Positions 37,722 through 46,455 of a stretch of DNA of 64,000 nucleotides are shown here, one piece after another. The DNA is from Actinoplanes oblitus. Lineage in GTDB: Bacteria; Actinomycetota; Actinomycetes; Mycobacteriales; Micromonosporaceae. The stretch lies in contig NZ_CP126980.1 in NCBI RefSeq assembly GCF_030252345.1, positions 6,029,501 to 6,093,500 of the forward strand, read 5' to 3'. Every line of letters starts with the position of its first letter. Within the stretch, counting starts at the first letter, position 1. Position numbers and translations under genes: made by a program. Under the pieces are notes generated by a model. The model searched no databases. It was not told the origin of the DNA and saw only the letters and a list, made by a program, of their open reading frames with translations.

Positions 37722-38225
37722 TCACGACCCGGACTGACGGCCGGCCATCGAGGCCGGCTCCCCGGGCGCGAGCGGGTGCCCGGCGGCGTAATCGCGCAGC
37801 GCCGCGGTGACCTGGCGCAGGAACGCGGTGGTGGTCGCGGCCTGCTCGGGGCTCAGCCGCGCGACCTCCTCCTCGACCCGGTCCAGCAGGGGCTTGAGGG
37901 CGGCGAACGCTTCGTCCCGCGCGTGATCGGTGGCCACCACGGACTGCCGGCGCCGGTCCGAGGGGTGCGGCACCCGCCGGACATGGCCGGCGGCGTGCAG
38001 CCGGTCGACGAGGGTCGTCGCCGACGCGGAGCGGATACCCAGACGCCGTCCGAGGTCCGAGGGGCCCAGTCCGCCCTCGCTGCTGAGCAGGTGGTCCAGA
38101 GCGGCGGCGTCGGTGAGGCCGATGCCCAGCCGCTCGGCGAGGCGGTGCGTCGCCTCGCTGTTGGCCTGCAACATCTCTCGGATGGCCAGGGCCAGCTGGC
38201 TGGGACCGTGCCGCTCGGCGCTCAT
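37722..38225 (-). CDS. MarR-family transcriptional regulator
   Basis: 167 residues with the winged-helix core GPSDLGRRLGIRSASATTLVDRL and the wing HPSDRRRQSVVATD. MarR proteins bind a palindrome as dimers and release it on ligand binding. Divergent from the MFS exporter with 59 bp between starts, which is the classical layout for control of that exporter. Confidence 0.9.
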   Translation of the reverse strand: MSAERHGPSQLALAIREMLQANSEATHRLAERLGIGLTDAAALDHLLSSEGGLGPSDLGRRLGIRSASATTLVDRLHAAGHVRRVPHPSDRRRQSVVATDHARDEAFAALKPLLDRVEEEVARLSPEQAATTTAFLRQVTAALRDYAAGHPLAPGEPASMAGRQSGS

Positions 38226-38251
38226 GCCCTTATCATAAGACAGCCAGGTAG

Positions 38252-38271
38252 CAAGTTTTTCTAAATACTTG
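38252..38271. promoter_or_regulatory. Candidate MarR operator
   Basis: CAAGTTTTTCTAAATACTTG is an inverted repeat (CAAGT/ACTTG) with 10-bp AT-rich centre, in the shared control region of the marR and exporter genes. AT-rich palindromes of this size fit MarR sites. Confidence 0.45.
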
Positions 38272-38284
38272 TATAACGAGATTC

Positions 38285-39874
38285 ATGACAGCAGAGACGA
38301 ATACCCGGCGCCGCTGGCTCGGTCTGCTCGTGGTCAGCCTGGGGGTCGCGATGATCATCGTGGACGCCACGATCGTGAACGTCGCTGTTCCCTCGATCAT
38401 CGAGGACCTCGACGCGACCTCCAGCGACGCGCAGTGGATCCAGGAGTCCTACACGGTCGTGCTGGCGGCACTGCTGCTGGTGGCCGGCCGGGCAGCGGAC
38501 CGTACGGGCCGGCGCAAACTCTTCATGGCAGGCGTCGCCGTCTTCGTGCTCGGCAGCGTCGGCTGCGCGGCAGCGCCCACCCCGCCGGCTCTGATCGCCT
38601 GCCGCCTGGTGCAGGGCATCGGCGGCGCCATGCTGCTACCGACGTCGTTGTCGCTGCTCAACGCCACGTTTACCGGCCGCGACCGCGGTATCGCGTTTGC
38701 CGTCTGGGGCTCCACCATCGGCGGCACCGCGGCGCTCGGGCCACTGCTCGGCGGCTGGCTGACCACCGAGCTGTCCTGGCGCTGGGCCTTCGGCATCAAC
38801 ATCCCGCTCGGCGTGCTGCTGCTGGCCGCCGCGCCGCTGGCGCTGGCCGAGTTCCGTGATCCGGATCGCCGGCGCGGCAACGACTGGGCCGGCGCGACAC
38901 TCTCCGTGATCACCCTCGCCTGCCTGGTGTTCGCCTTGATCGAGGGCCGCACCTACGGCTGGTTCATCCGCATCGCCACCGTGGACGTCGCGGGCCTGCC
39001 CTGGACCGCCCGGCTCTCGCCGGTGCCGGTGGCCCTCGCGGTGGCCGCCGCCGGACTGCTCTGCTTCCTCCGGCTGGAGCGCCGGCGCGGCGCCGCCGGC
39101 AAACCGGTCCTGCTCGACCTGACGCTGTTCGCCATCCCGTCGTTCCGCAACGGGAACCTGGTGGCCGCGGTCGTCAGCCTCGGCGAGTTCGGGCTGCTGT
39201 TCGCGCTGCCGCTGTGGCTGCAGAACGCGCACGGCTACAGCGCGTTCGAGACCGGGCTGGCGCTGCTGCCGCTGGCCGCCGGCAGCTTCCTGGCCAGCGG
39301 GCTGGCGACCAAGCTGACCGCCGCGAAAGGACCGATCTTCGTGGTACGCCTGGGCATCCTCCTGGAGATCGCCGGCATCGCCGGCGTCGGGCTCGTCGCC
39401 GCGCCCGGCACCGCCTGGTGGAACACGACGGTCACGCTGCTGCTCTACGGCCTGGGCGTCGGCCTGGCCACCGCCCAGATCACCGGAGTGGTGCTGGCCG
39501 ACGTGCCGGTGCGGATGAGCGGCCAGGCCTCCGGCACGCAGAGCACCACCCGGCAGCTCGGCTCGGCATTGGGCATCGCGGTGCTGGGTACCGTGTTGTT
39601 CAGCACCCTGGCCGGTCACCTCGACACCGCGCCCGGCGAGCGTGAGCTGAGCGGGCAGCAGCGAGCCGCCGTCGTCAGCGCCGTGCAGGACAGCGCGGGC
39701 GCGGCGATCCCCGCGCTGGCCGCCGACCCGCGCAGCGCGCCGCTGGCCGCGGACGCCCGGCAGGCGCTGTCCACCGCGACCCGATGGACGGCGTTCACCG
39801 CCGCCGGCTTCCTGCTGGTCGGACTGCTCGCCTCGGCCCGCCTGACCCGCGGCGAGCAGCGCGGCACCCCGTGA
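38285..39874 (+). CDS. MFS multidrug exporter, DHA2 (EmrB/QacA) type
   Basis: 529 residues with about 14 membrane helices. Motif C-like and family motifs include IIVDATIVNVAVPSI in helix 1, GRAADRTGRRKLFMAG in loop 2-3 and RLVQGIGGAMLLPTSLSLL. Proton-driven drug export is likely. Its last codons overlap the GTG start of the polyprenyl synthase, so the two are translationally coupled. Confidence 0.92.
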   Translation: MTAETNTRRRWLGLLVVSLGVAMIIVDATIVNVAVPSIIEDLDATSSDAQWIQESYTVVLAALLLVAGRAADRTGRRKLFMAGVAVFVLGSVGCAAAPTPPALIACRLVQGIGGAMLLPTSLSLLNATFTGRDRGIAFAVWGSTIGGTAALGPLLGGWLTTELSWRWAFGINIPLGVLLLAAAPLALAEFRDPDRRRGNDWAGATLSVITLACLVFALIEGRTYGWFIRIATVDVAGLPWTARLSPVPVALAVAAAGLLCFLRLERRRGAAGKPVLLDLTLFAIPSFRNGNLVAAVVSLGEFGLLFALPLWLQNAHGYSAFETGLALLPLAAGSFLASGLATKLTAAKGPIFVVRLGILLEIAGIAGVGLVAAPGTAWWNTTVTLLLYGLGVGLATAQITGVVLADVPVRMSGQASGTQSTTRQLGSALGIAVLGTVLFSTLAGHLDTAPGERELSGQQRAAVVSAVQDSAGAAIPALAADPRSAPLAADARQALSTATRWTAFTAAGFLLVGLLASARLTRGEQRGTP

Positions 39875-41064
39875 CAGTCAGCGCCGACGCATCCCTCCCC
39901 ACGGAAGGCCCGCGCCCCATGCACCCACCCTCTCCCGAAGCACCGGCCGGCGACCCGGCACTGCCCGGCGACGGCGTCCGCGACCACCACGACTCGCCCC
40001 TGGAGTCCGAGCGACTGCGCAGCCGGATCCACGCCACCGTCGAGCGGTTCCTCGACGAGCAGGCGCGGGTGCTCGCCGAGGTCAGCGACGACTGCGCAAC
40101 GCTCGTGCGGTACGTGGCGGAGCTGATGGCCGGCGGCAAACGCCTGCGCGCCGCCTTCTGCTACTGGGGCTGGCGGGCGGCCGGCTCACCCGACGCCACC
40201 GCCGTCGTGACCGCCGCGACGGCGCTGGAGTTCCTGCAGGCGGCCGCCCTGATTCACGACGACATCATGGACGGTTCGGACACCCGCCGGGGCGCTCCGT
40301 CGATGCACCGCCGGTTCGCCGGCCTGCATCGCGGCAACGGCTGGAGCACCGACGCCGAGCACTTCGGGACCTCCGCCGCCGTGCTCGCCGGCGACCTGTG
40401 CCTGACCTGGAGTGACGCGCTCTACGCGGGCAGCGGGCTGGACCCGGCGGCGCTCGCCCGCGGGCGCGGCGTCTTCGACCGGATGCGCACCCAGCTGATG
40501 GGCGGGCAGTACCTCGACGTCCTGGACCAGGCGGGTGCGGGCCGGCATCACCCGGGCGCTCTCGAACGCGCCCGCCGGGTGGTGCGCTACAAGAGCGCCA
40601 AGTACACCGTCGAGCACCCGTTGCTGCTCGGCGGCCGGCTCGCCGGGGCCGACGAGCGGCTGCTGGCCTGCTTCTCGGCGTTCGGCCTGCCGCTCGGCGA
40701 GGCGTTCCAGCTGCGCGACGACATGCTCGGAGTCTTCGGCGACACCGAGCGCACCGGCAAGCCCGCCGGCGACGATCTGCGCGAGGGCAAGCGCACGGTG
40801 CTCGTGGCGCTGGCCTTCGACCGGGCCGACGCCGTACAGGAAAAGGTGTTGTCGTCGCTGCTCGGCAACAGCGACCTCGACGTCGCCGGCATCGACGTTC
40901 TGCGGGAGGTCATCACCGAGACGGGTGCCGCGGCGGCGGTCGAGGACCTGATCCAGGAACTGCTAGGCCGGTCGCTGACCGCGCTGGACAGCACCGAGTG
41001 CGACGAGCGGAGCCGCGCCATGCTGCTCGCACTGGGCCGGGCGGCCATCGACCGGGTCCGCTGA
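39871..41064 (+). CDS. Polyprenyl (geranylgeranyl-type) diphosphate synthase
   Basis: 397 residues. First aspartate-rich motif DDIMDGSDTRRG and second motif QLRDDMLGVFGDTE are intact, so it should condense isopentenyl diphosphate with allylic diphosphates. The residues four and five before the first motif are Ala, which permits products longer than C15 (inference from family rules). The N-terminal ~45 residues are disordered; a start at ATG 39919 is also possible. The GTG at 39871 overlaps the exporter stop (GTGA). No terpene cyclase is adjacent. Confidence 0.9.
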   Translation: MTVSADASLPTEGPRPMHPPSPEAPAGDPALPGDGVRDHHDSPLESERLRSRIHATVERFLDEQARVLAEVSDDCATLVRYVAELMAGGKRLRAAFCYWGWRAAGSPDATAVVTAATALEFLQAAALIHDDIMDGSDTRRGAPSMHRRFAGLHRGNGWSTDAEHFGTSAAVLAGDLCLTWSDALYAGSGLDPAALARGRGVFDRMRTQLMGGQYLDVLDQAGAGRHHPGALERARRVVRYKSAKYTVEHPLLLGGRLAGADERLLACFSAFGLPLGEAFQLRDDMLGVFGDTERTGKPAGDDLREGKRTVLVALAFDRADAVQEKVLSSLLGNSDLDVAGIDVLREVITETGAAAAVEDLIQELLGRSLTALDSTECDERSRAMLLALGRAAIDRVR

Positions 41065-41170
41065 CCCTGCTGGTCACCCCGTCGCGGGTGCTCGACAGCA
41101 GCGCTCCGGCGTTGACGTCACCGGGCCGGGGTTGCCGCTGTCCGCTTTCGCCCGGTCCGCGCGCACAGCG

Positions 41171-41202
41171 GCCCGGGCGTGAGCCGCGGCTCACGCCCGG
41201 GC
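41171..41202. terminator. Perfect 32-bp palindrome, bidirectional terminator
   Basis: GCCCGGGCGTGAGCCG and its complement with no spacer, between the convergent polyprenyl synthase and fasciclin genes. Confidence 0.8.
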
Positions 41203-41219
41203 CGGGCCGGCGGTACCGA

Positions 41220-41873
41220 TCAGGGCAGGTTGATCGGCCGCAGGACGCGGTCGATGCCGTGCGCGATCTGGCGGTTGCCCTTGTTGATGTCGAAGCGGTT
41301 GATGCGCGGGTTGCGGTCGCTGCGGTCGGCGTCGATCAGGCTGATCCGCTTGTGCCACCGGGGCCCGTAGACGTTCACCTTGATCGTCGCGCCGGCCGCG
41401 GTGGCCAGCTTGGCGTTGTCGGACTTGAGCGCGGCCTTCTTGGTGATCGTGGCGCCCGGCACCACGTGGTACAGAAGCACCGCCTCCACCGTGTCGATGC
41501 CGAGGCCGGCGACCGCCGTGAACGCCTTCTTCTCGCCCGGCAGCCGCTTGGCCTTGGTGATGTCCTTGACGAGCAGCTCGAACGCCCGGTCGTTGGGCAG
41601 GAAGGCGGTCAGGGCGGTCTTGCCGTCGGCCAGGACGGCGACCTTGCTGCCCGGCTTGGCCTTGAGCACGGCCCGCACCGCGGCGGTGAGGATGTCGTAG
41701 TCGTGGCCGTTGTGGTCGAAGCCGCTCTTGTCGGCGGTCAGCACCGCGGCGAGGGACCTGGTCTTGAGCGGCTTCGTGCCGGTCGCCTGCGCGGGCGCCG
41801 CGGCCAGGGCGGAGGCGACGATCGCGGCGCCGGCGACGGCGACGGCCTGCTTACCGAGACGGGTGAACCTCAT
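41220..41873 (-). CDS. Secreted fasciclin-domain protein
   Basis: 217 residues: signal peptide (AVAVAGAAIVASALAAAPAQA) and one fasciclin/FAS1 domain with the conserved H1-like TALTAFLPNDRAFELL and H2-like VLLYHVVPGATITKK. FAS1 domains act in adhesion. The segment RISLIDADRSDRNPRI before the end fits the family's last strands. ATG 41873 follows GAGG. Monocistronic, ending at the palindromic terminator. Confidence 0.9.
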   Translation of the reverse strand: MRFTRLGKQAVAVAGAAIVASALAAAPAQATGTKPLKTRSLAAVLTADKSGFDHNGHDYDILTAAVRAVLKAKPGSKVAVLADGKTALTAFLPNDRAFELLVKDITKAKRLPGEKKAFTAVAGLGIDTVEAVLLYHVVPGATITKKAALKSDNAKLATAAGATIKVNVYGPRWHKRISLIDADRSDRNPRINRFDINKGNRQIAHGIDRVLRPINLP

Positions 41874-42037
41874 CTTCAAGCCTCTTTCCGATCGAAGTAC
41901 GGGTGGTGGCTCCAACAGCCACACCCGTACTTCGCGCCGGTCCCGCCGGATGGATGCACTCAGTGGACGAGAATTCCACGCGGCAATCTCTTGTCGATCC
42001 GGCGTCTGCGGCAACGCGGCCGGCCGCGCCGTCGCGG

Positions 42038-42829
42038 TCAGTCCAATTTCGGCTCGTCCATGAGGTCGCTGGCGCTCAGGCCGCCGACGGTGCCGCCGTC
42101 GCCGAGCCGGAGCGTCAGCGACGTGGTGTCCGTGTCGGCCTGCGCGAGCGGCTCCGGATACCAGGCGGCGAAGAATCCACCGTGGACCGTCGCCTGGACC
42201 GTGCGCACGACGTCGCCGCTCGCCCCCCGGACGGTGATCTCGACGGCGGTGACCTGGGAGCCGAGGCGTCCGGCCATCAGCCGGGCGTAACCCTCCGCGG
42301 TGTGCAGCTGCGGCCACGCGTAGAGCTCGACGCCCTTGGCGCCGAGACGGGCGGCGTCGACCGGGCTGGCGAGGACGCTGGTGTCGCGCACCCGGCCGTC
42401 GTGGTCGCGGAAGCAGGTGATGCTGCCCTCGGCGGTCAGCACGTTGACGTACGCGTAGTCCCCGCGCCGCTCACCGATGACCACGCGCGAGCCCGCCGAG
42501 CCCGGCGCGGGGAGGCACCGGTCGACGATCAGCTGAGCCTCAGCGGCGGGCAGCGGGCTCGGCTCCGGGGTCCAGGAGGCGTACGCGCTGTCGGCCTGGA
42601 TGCCGTTCACGGTCACCACGGCGGCGGCGGTCAGGGCGAGCGCCGCGCCCGCCGTCACCAGGAGCGGCCGGCGGCGCGCGGCTCGCATCGCGACGGGTGC
42701 GGCCGGCACGGCCGGATCGCTGCGGACGATCTCGTCGAGCAGTTTCCGGGCGGACGGCGCCTGCACCCGGGCCGCGACCGGCTGGGCGGCGTCGCGCAGC
42801 GCCTCATCGAGCTGACGGTCGTGCATCAT
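42038..42829 (-). CDS. Membrane protein coupled to ECF sigma factor (probable anti-sigma or sensor)
   Basis: 263 residues: a cytoplasmic N-terminus of ~50 residues, one membrane helix (LLVTAGAALALTAAAVVTV) and an outer domain of ~190 residues with two cysteines (DRCLPAPG, SITCFRDH). No zinc anti-sigma motif is visible. Start and sigma stop overlap as ATGA, which is typical of sigma/anti-sigma pairs, so it probably controls that sigma factor. No family name is certain. Confidence 0.72.
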   Translation of the reverse strand: MMHDRQLDEALRDAAQPVAARVQAPSARKLLDEIVRSDPAVPAAPVAMRAARRRPLLVTAGAALALTAAAVVTVNGIQADSAYASWTPEPSPLPAAEAQLIVDRCLPAPGSAGSRVVIGERRGDYAYVNVLTAEGSITCFRDHDGRVRDTSVLASPVDAARLGAKGVELYAWPQLHTAEGYARLMAGRLGSQVTAVEITVRGASGDVVRTVQATVHGGFFAAWYPEPLAQADTDTTSLTLRLGDGGTVGGLSASDLMDEPKLD

Positions 42830-43464
42830 GCGGATGCTCCTGCGGTGGTGGGCCGGGTGGACGGCGTGGGACCGGCGGACCGGGCCGGCGGCGTGGAATC
42901 AGCGAGCGCGGCCGACCGGGCCGGCGGCGCGGGATCGGCGACCGCGGTGTCCGGCTCGGACCGCGGGCGCAGCAGGTGCTGCAGGCGCCGGCGCGCCCGG
43001 AGCAGCCGCAGGCTGAACGCCGGCCGGGAGATGTTCAGCAGCCGGGCCGCCTGCGCTCCGGTGAGTCCCTCGAAAACGGTCAGTGTGAGCGCTTCCTGGT
43101 CCTTGCCCGGCAGCCGGTCCCACGCCCGGCGCAGGTCGACCCGGGCGGCGACCGCGTCGGCCTCGAGGCGCCCGGGGTGCTCCGGCTCCCGCAGGATCCG
43201 CAGCGTGAGGTTCTGCTGCCGCTGGTCGCTGCGCAGCCGGTTGCGCAGCATGTTGTGCGCGGTGGTGAACAGCCAGGCGCGAGCCTCGTCGAGCGGGCGC
43301 GGCACGTCGTCGAAGCGCCGCCACGCGGTGAGGAAGACCTCGGCCACCACGTCGTCGGCGACGGCTGGATGCAGGCGGCGCTCGACGAAGCACAGGAGGT
43401 CGTCGTACGCCGCCTCGAACAGCTCCCGGTAGGCGGCCTCGGTGTCCGCGGGTGGTGGTCTCAT
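42826..43464 (-). CDS. ECF RNA polymerase sigma factor
   Basis: 212 residues. Region 2 is DDLLCFVERRLHPAVADDVVAEVFLTAWRR (split: AVADDVVAEVFLTAW is the core helix), region 4 is LPGKDQEALTLTVFEGLTGAQAA with HTH. The C-terminal ~35 residues are Pro/Ala/Ser rich. ATG 43464 overlaps the stop of the acyltransferase gene (ATGA) and its stop overlaps the next start the same way. Confidence 0.92.
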   Translation of the reverse strand: MRPPPADTEAAYRELFEAAYDDLLCFVERRLHPAVADDVVAEVFLTAWRRFDDVPRPLDEARAWLFTTAHNMLRNRLRSDQRQQNLTLRILREPEHPGRLEADAVAARVDLRRAWDRLPGKDQEALTLTVFEGLTGAQAARLLNISRPAFSLRLLRARRRLQHLLRPRSEPDTAVADPAPPARSAALADSTPPARSAGPTPSTRPTTAGASA

Positions 43465-44618
43465 AGTCCCCTCATGTTCGGCAGGGCCGCGACTGCTACA
43501 TCTTTTTCCGGCCGGCCGCCCAGGATCCTCCGGAGCCGGGGAGCCAGCGGGCGCTCGACGAGACGATGGACCACCCAGGCCGTGCCCAGCAGTATCCCCA
43601 CGACGCAGCCGATGACCAGACTCGGCCGCCATCCCGTCTCGGTGTGCAGGGTGCGGATCAGGCTGTATCCGGCCCGCTGGTGCAGCAGGTAGAACGGATA
43701 CGTCAGGGCGCCCGCCGTACCGAGGCCGCGCAGTGTCAGCCGGTCGGTGGCGCCCAGCGCGACGGCGAGCAGGATGAGGAACACCACGGTGAGCGCCAGC
43801 GGCGCGGGCCAGGCCGGCACGGGGAAACCGGGTTTGAGGTCGAGCGCCCGCTGGTGCACCAGGTGCAGGGCGAACAGCCAGCAGGCGGCCAGCAGTCCCC
43901 ACAGCCACGGGTCCCGCCGGTTGCGGCGGAGCAGGAACATCGTCATCCCGGCGATGAAGTAGGGCGCGAAGTCCGGCATGACCACCTGGGCCAGCACGGC
44001 GCCCGGGAAGGCGGGCAGCACGAGCGCGGCCAGCAGCCATCCGGTGGCGAACACCTTCACCCGCCGGTCGGTGAGCCCACCGGCGATCAGGCACGCGACG
44101 ATCAGGTAGAAGCGCAACTCGCACCAGAGGGTCCAGTACACGGTGTCGACCAGCGGCGTGTTCAGCGGTTCCGCCAGCATGGTGAGGTTGACCAGTACGT
44201 CGCCGCGGCCGGGCAGGCGGGCGAACGGCAGCCCGCCGTCGATCGGGAGCACCGCCGTCACCACTGTGGTGATCAGCACACCGGCCCAGAAGGCCGGGTA
44301 GAGCCGCGCCGCCCGGGACGCGGCGAACTGGCGGACCGTGCGACCCCACCCGCTCATCAGGATCACGAACCCGCTGATCAGGAAGAACGCCTCGACGCCG
44401 AGGAAGCCGTAGATCAGCACCGGCGCCGCCGCCGGAAGGTGGTACGCCGGCGGATGCACCCCGTCCAGCCACCACGAGTCGCCGAAGTGGTACCCCGCCA
44501 CGGCCAGCGCGCACAGCAGGCGCAGGCCGTCCAGCGCGACCAGTCGCGGTGCCCGCCGGCCCGGTCTGGCGCCGTCCGGCGCGAGTGGGGCCGGGCGGGC
44601 ACGGGTGACTGTGGTCAT
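43461..44618 (-). CDS. Acyltransferase 3 (OafA-like) membrane protein
   Basis: 385 residues with about ten helices. Family marks are LVALDGLRLLCALAVAGYHFG with the catalytic His, GVEAFFLISGFVI and ARLYPAFW. These enzymes O-acetylate surface sugars or antibiotics. ATG 44618 follows GAGGAG. It is the first gene of an operon with the ECF sigma and membrane partner, which suggests the modification is regulated by, or signals through, that sigma pair. Confidence 0.9.
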   Translation of the reverse strand: MTTVTRARPAPLAPDGARPGRRAPRLVALDGLRLLCALAVAGYHFGDSWWLDGVHPPAYHLPAAAPVLIYGFLGVEAFFLISGFVILMSGWGRTVRQFAASRAARLYPAFWAGVLITTVVTAVLPIDGGLPFARLPGRGDVLVNLTMLAEPLNTPLVDTVYWTLWCELRFYLIVACLIAGGLTDRRVKVFATGWLLAALVLPAFPGAVLAQVVMPDFAPYFIAGMTMFLLRRNRRDPWLWGLLAACWLFALHLVHQRALDLKPGFPVPAWPAPLALTVVFLILLAVALGATDRLTLRGLGTAGALTYPFYLLHQRAGYSLIRTLHTETGWRPSLVIGCVVGILLGTAWVVHRLVERPLAPRLRRILGGRPEKDVAVAALPNMRGL

Positions 44619-44683
44619 GGGCTGCTCCTCACGGTCGGGATGCGGGTGCATCCGGACCTACATGTGCGGCACAACCCCCGGTG

Positions 44684-45925
44684 CTACGCGCCGACCGCCG
44701 GAATGTCGCGGCGGCGCGCGTCCCGATCACGCGGGACGCCGCCCGCGCTGGGCCCCTGCCGCCCGGAGGGGACGAGCCACGCCGGGCGGGCGATCCGCAC
44801 CGCCACCCACGCGGTGAGGAGGAGCGCGGCGAGCAGGTAGGCGTTGCCCGGCACGTGCTCGATCGGACGCCAGCCGTACTCGCGACGGTCGCCCCACGGC
44901 GGCCAGACGAACGGCCGGGCCACGAAGACCGCCGTCCACAGGATGGCCGCCCACCGGTTGCGCTGCCACAGCGCCAGCCCGACGGGCACGGCCCAGACCC
45001 AGTGGTGGGACCACGAGACCGGCGAGGCGAGCAGCATGGCGAGCCCGGCCAGTCCGGTGCCGAGCACCCGGTCGCCACGGCGCCAGCACACGGCGGCCAC
45101 GCCCACCACCGCCAGGGCGATCGGTCCGGCGACGGCGAGCCACAGCACCGTCGGCGGTGGATGGTCGAGCAGCCGGGTGAGCGCGCCGAACACCGACTGG
45201 TTGTGGGTCAACTCCGGAGGACCGACCCGGCCGGCCCGGACCAGATCGTCGGTCCAGTAGGTGCGCGCCGCGCCGGGCACCACCGCGAATCCGATCGCGA
45301 CGGTGCCGGCGAAGCCCAGCAGCGCCCGCGCCGCCGTCCCGCGCCGGCCGGCCAGCACCAGCAGCACGACGAACACCAGCGGTGTCAGTTTCACCCCGGC
45401 CGCGACGCCCACCAGCACGCCGGACCAGCGCCGGTCGGGACGCACCAGATCGACGAGGACGGCGAGCATCAGCAACAGGTTGATCTGGCCGAAGGTGAGG
45501 TTCTGCCAGACCGGCTCCAGCGCGAGCGCGCCGACGGTCAGCAGGGCGACCGACCGGCCCGCGACGCGACGGCCGAGTGCTCGCCCGGCCACCGCGACGG
45601 TCCCGGCCAGCGCGCCCACCGACGCCCCGGTCCACAGCGCCGTGGCCAGCCAGCCCGGCAGCCCGGCGAGCGGCACCATCGCCACCGCCGCGAACGGCGG
45701 GTAGGTGAAGCGCAGGTGCGTGGCCGGGTCCCGGGAGCCGTAGACAGGCAGGCCGTCGAGCACCAGCCGGCCGCCGTACCGATAGACGGAGAGGTCGACG
45801 AAGCCGCCGTGGAAGCTCAGCTTCGCCGGAACGCGCGCCCAGTCCGCCAGCCCGGCCAGGACAGCCGCGACAACGACCACGACCAGGACCGGAGCGGCCT
45901 GCCGGAGTCCGCGGGACACCCTCAC
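44684..45925 (-). CDS. GT87-type (DUF2029) polyprenol-phosphate mannosyltransferase-like membrane protein
   Basis: About 413 residues, ~10 helices. The first loop has DLSVYRYGG and LRFTYPPFAA, and later QINLLLMLAVL and SPVSWSHHWVW, the hallmark set of actinobacterial alpha-(1->2) mannosyltransferases (GT87) that use polyprenyl-phosphomannose for lipoglycan assembly. The start is uncertain; GTG 45925 or 45919 gives a normal N-terminus, and an upstream GTG at 46030 is also in frame. The C-terminal ~30 residues are basic and polar. Confidence 0.86.
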   Translation of the reverse strand: MRVSRGLRQAAPVLVVVVVAAVLAGLADWARVPAKLSFHGGFVDLSVYRYGGRLVLDGLPVYGSRDPATHLRFTYPPFAAVAMVPLAGLPGWLATALWTGASVGALAGTVAVAGRALGRRVAGRSVALLTVGALALEPVWQNLTFGQINLLLMLAVLVDLVRPDRRWSGVLVGVAAGVKLTPLVFVVLLVLAGRRGTAARALLGFAGTVAIGFAVVPGAARTYWTDDLVRAGRVGPPELTHNQSVFGALTRLLDHPPPTVLWLAVAGPIALAVVGVAAVCWRRGDRVLGTGLAGLAMLLASPVSWSHHWVWAVPVGLALWQRNRWAAILWTAVFVARPFVWPPWGDRREYGWRPIEHVPGNAYLLAALLLTAWVAVRIARPAWLVPSGRQGPSAGGVPRDRDARRRDIPAVGA

Positions 45926-46078
45926 CGGTGCGCGTGCCGGCGGGACACCACGCCAGCCTCTGGCGGATTCCGCGCGATCGACGCCATACCGGACAACATG
46001 ATCGCATCGTAGTGCCCGGGCCGCGATCACCGCGTGACGTATCGGGGGGGCGGGACGAGCACCTGCCAGAATCGCCGG

Positions 46079-46435
46079 GTGGAGATCAACATCTGGATGC
46101 CCGGCTGGGAGATGGACTGCTGCGGCGAGCCGTTCGAGGCCGGGTCCCCGGTCGCCTGGTCGCTGCGCTGGCCGGCCACCGGCCTGGACTGGCTGCCACC
46201 CGTGCTGCCCCGCGCCACGCCGCCGATCGACGCCGCCGAGGGCCACCACGGCACCGGCGGCCCGCTGGTGCGCGGCGTCGTCCGGGCCATCGACACCCTG
46301 CACTGCCGGCACGACCCGGCTCCGGTTCCCGGATCCGGGCTGATCCGGCGGGTCGCCGCGGCACGCCCCTTCGTCGAGGAACACGGCGACCGTTCGTTCG
46401 CCGGCTTCCTCGTCCGCCTGCGAGTCGTCTGCTGA
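46079..46435 (+). CDS. DUF6578-like small protein
   Basis: 118 residues beginning VEINIWMPGWEMDCCGEPF, a pattern of an actinobacterial family of unknown function. A strand-rich N-terminus with CC is followed by a hydrophobic/His-rich middle (HHGTGG, LHCRHDP). GTG 46079 has no ribosome site, but CAGAAT about 8 bp before it could be the -10 of a leaderless mRNA. Divergent from the GT87 gene. Confidence 0.65.
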   Translation: MEINIWMPGWEMDCCGEPFEAGSPVAWSLRWPATGLDWLPPVLPRATPPIDAAEGHHGTGGPLVRGVVRAIDTLHCRHDPAPVPGSGLIRRVAAARPFVEEHGDRSFAGFLVRLRVVC

Positions 46436-46455
46436 TCACCGCCGGACGGCGGCGG

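Noticed and set aside
42826..44514. 562-codon ORF fusing an upstream stretch to the ECF sigma gene
   Set aside because: Upstream of 43464 it reads the acyltransferase gene in a wrong frame; the ATGA overlap marks the real start.
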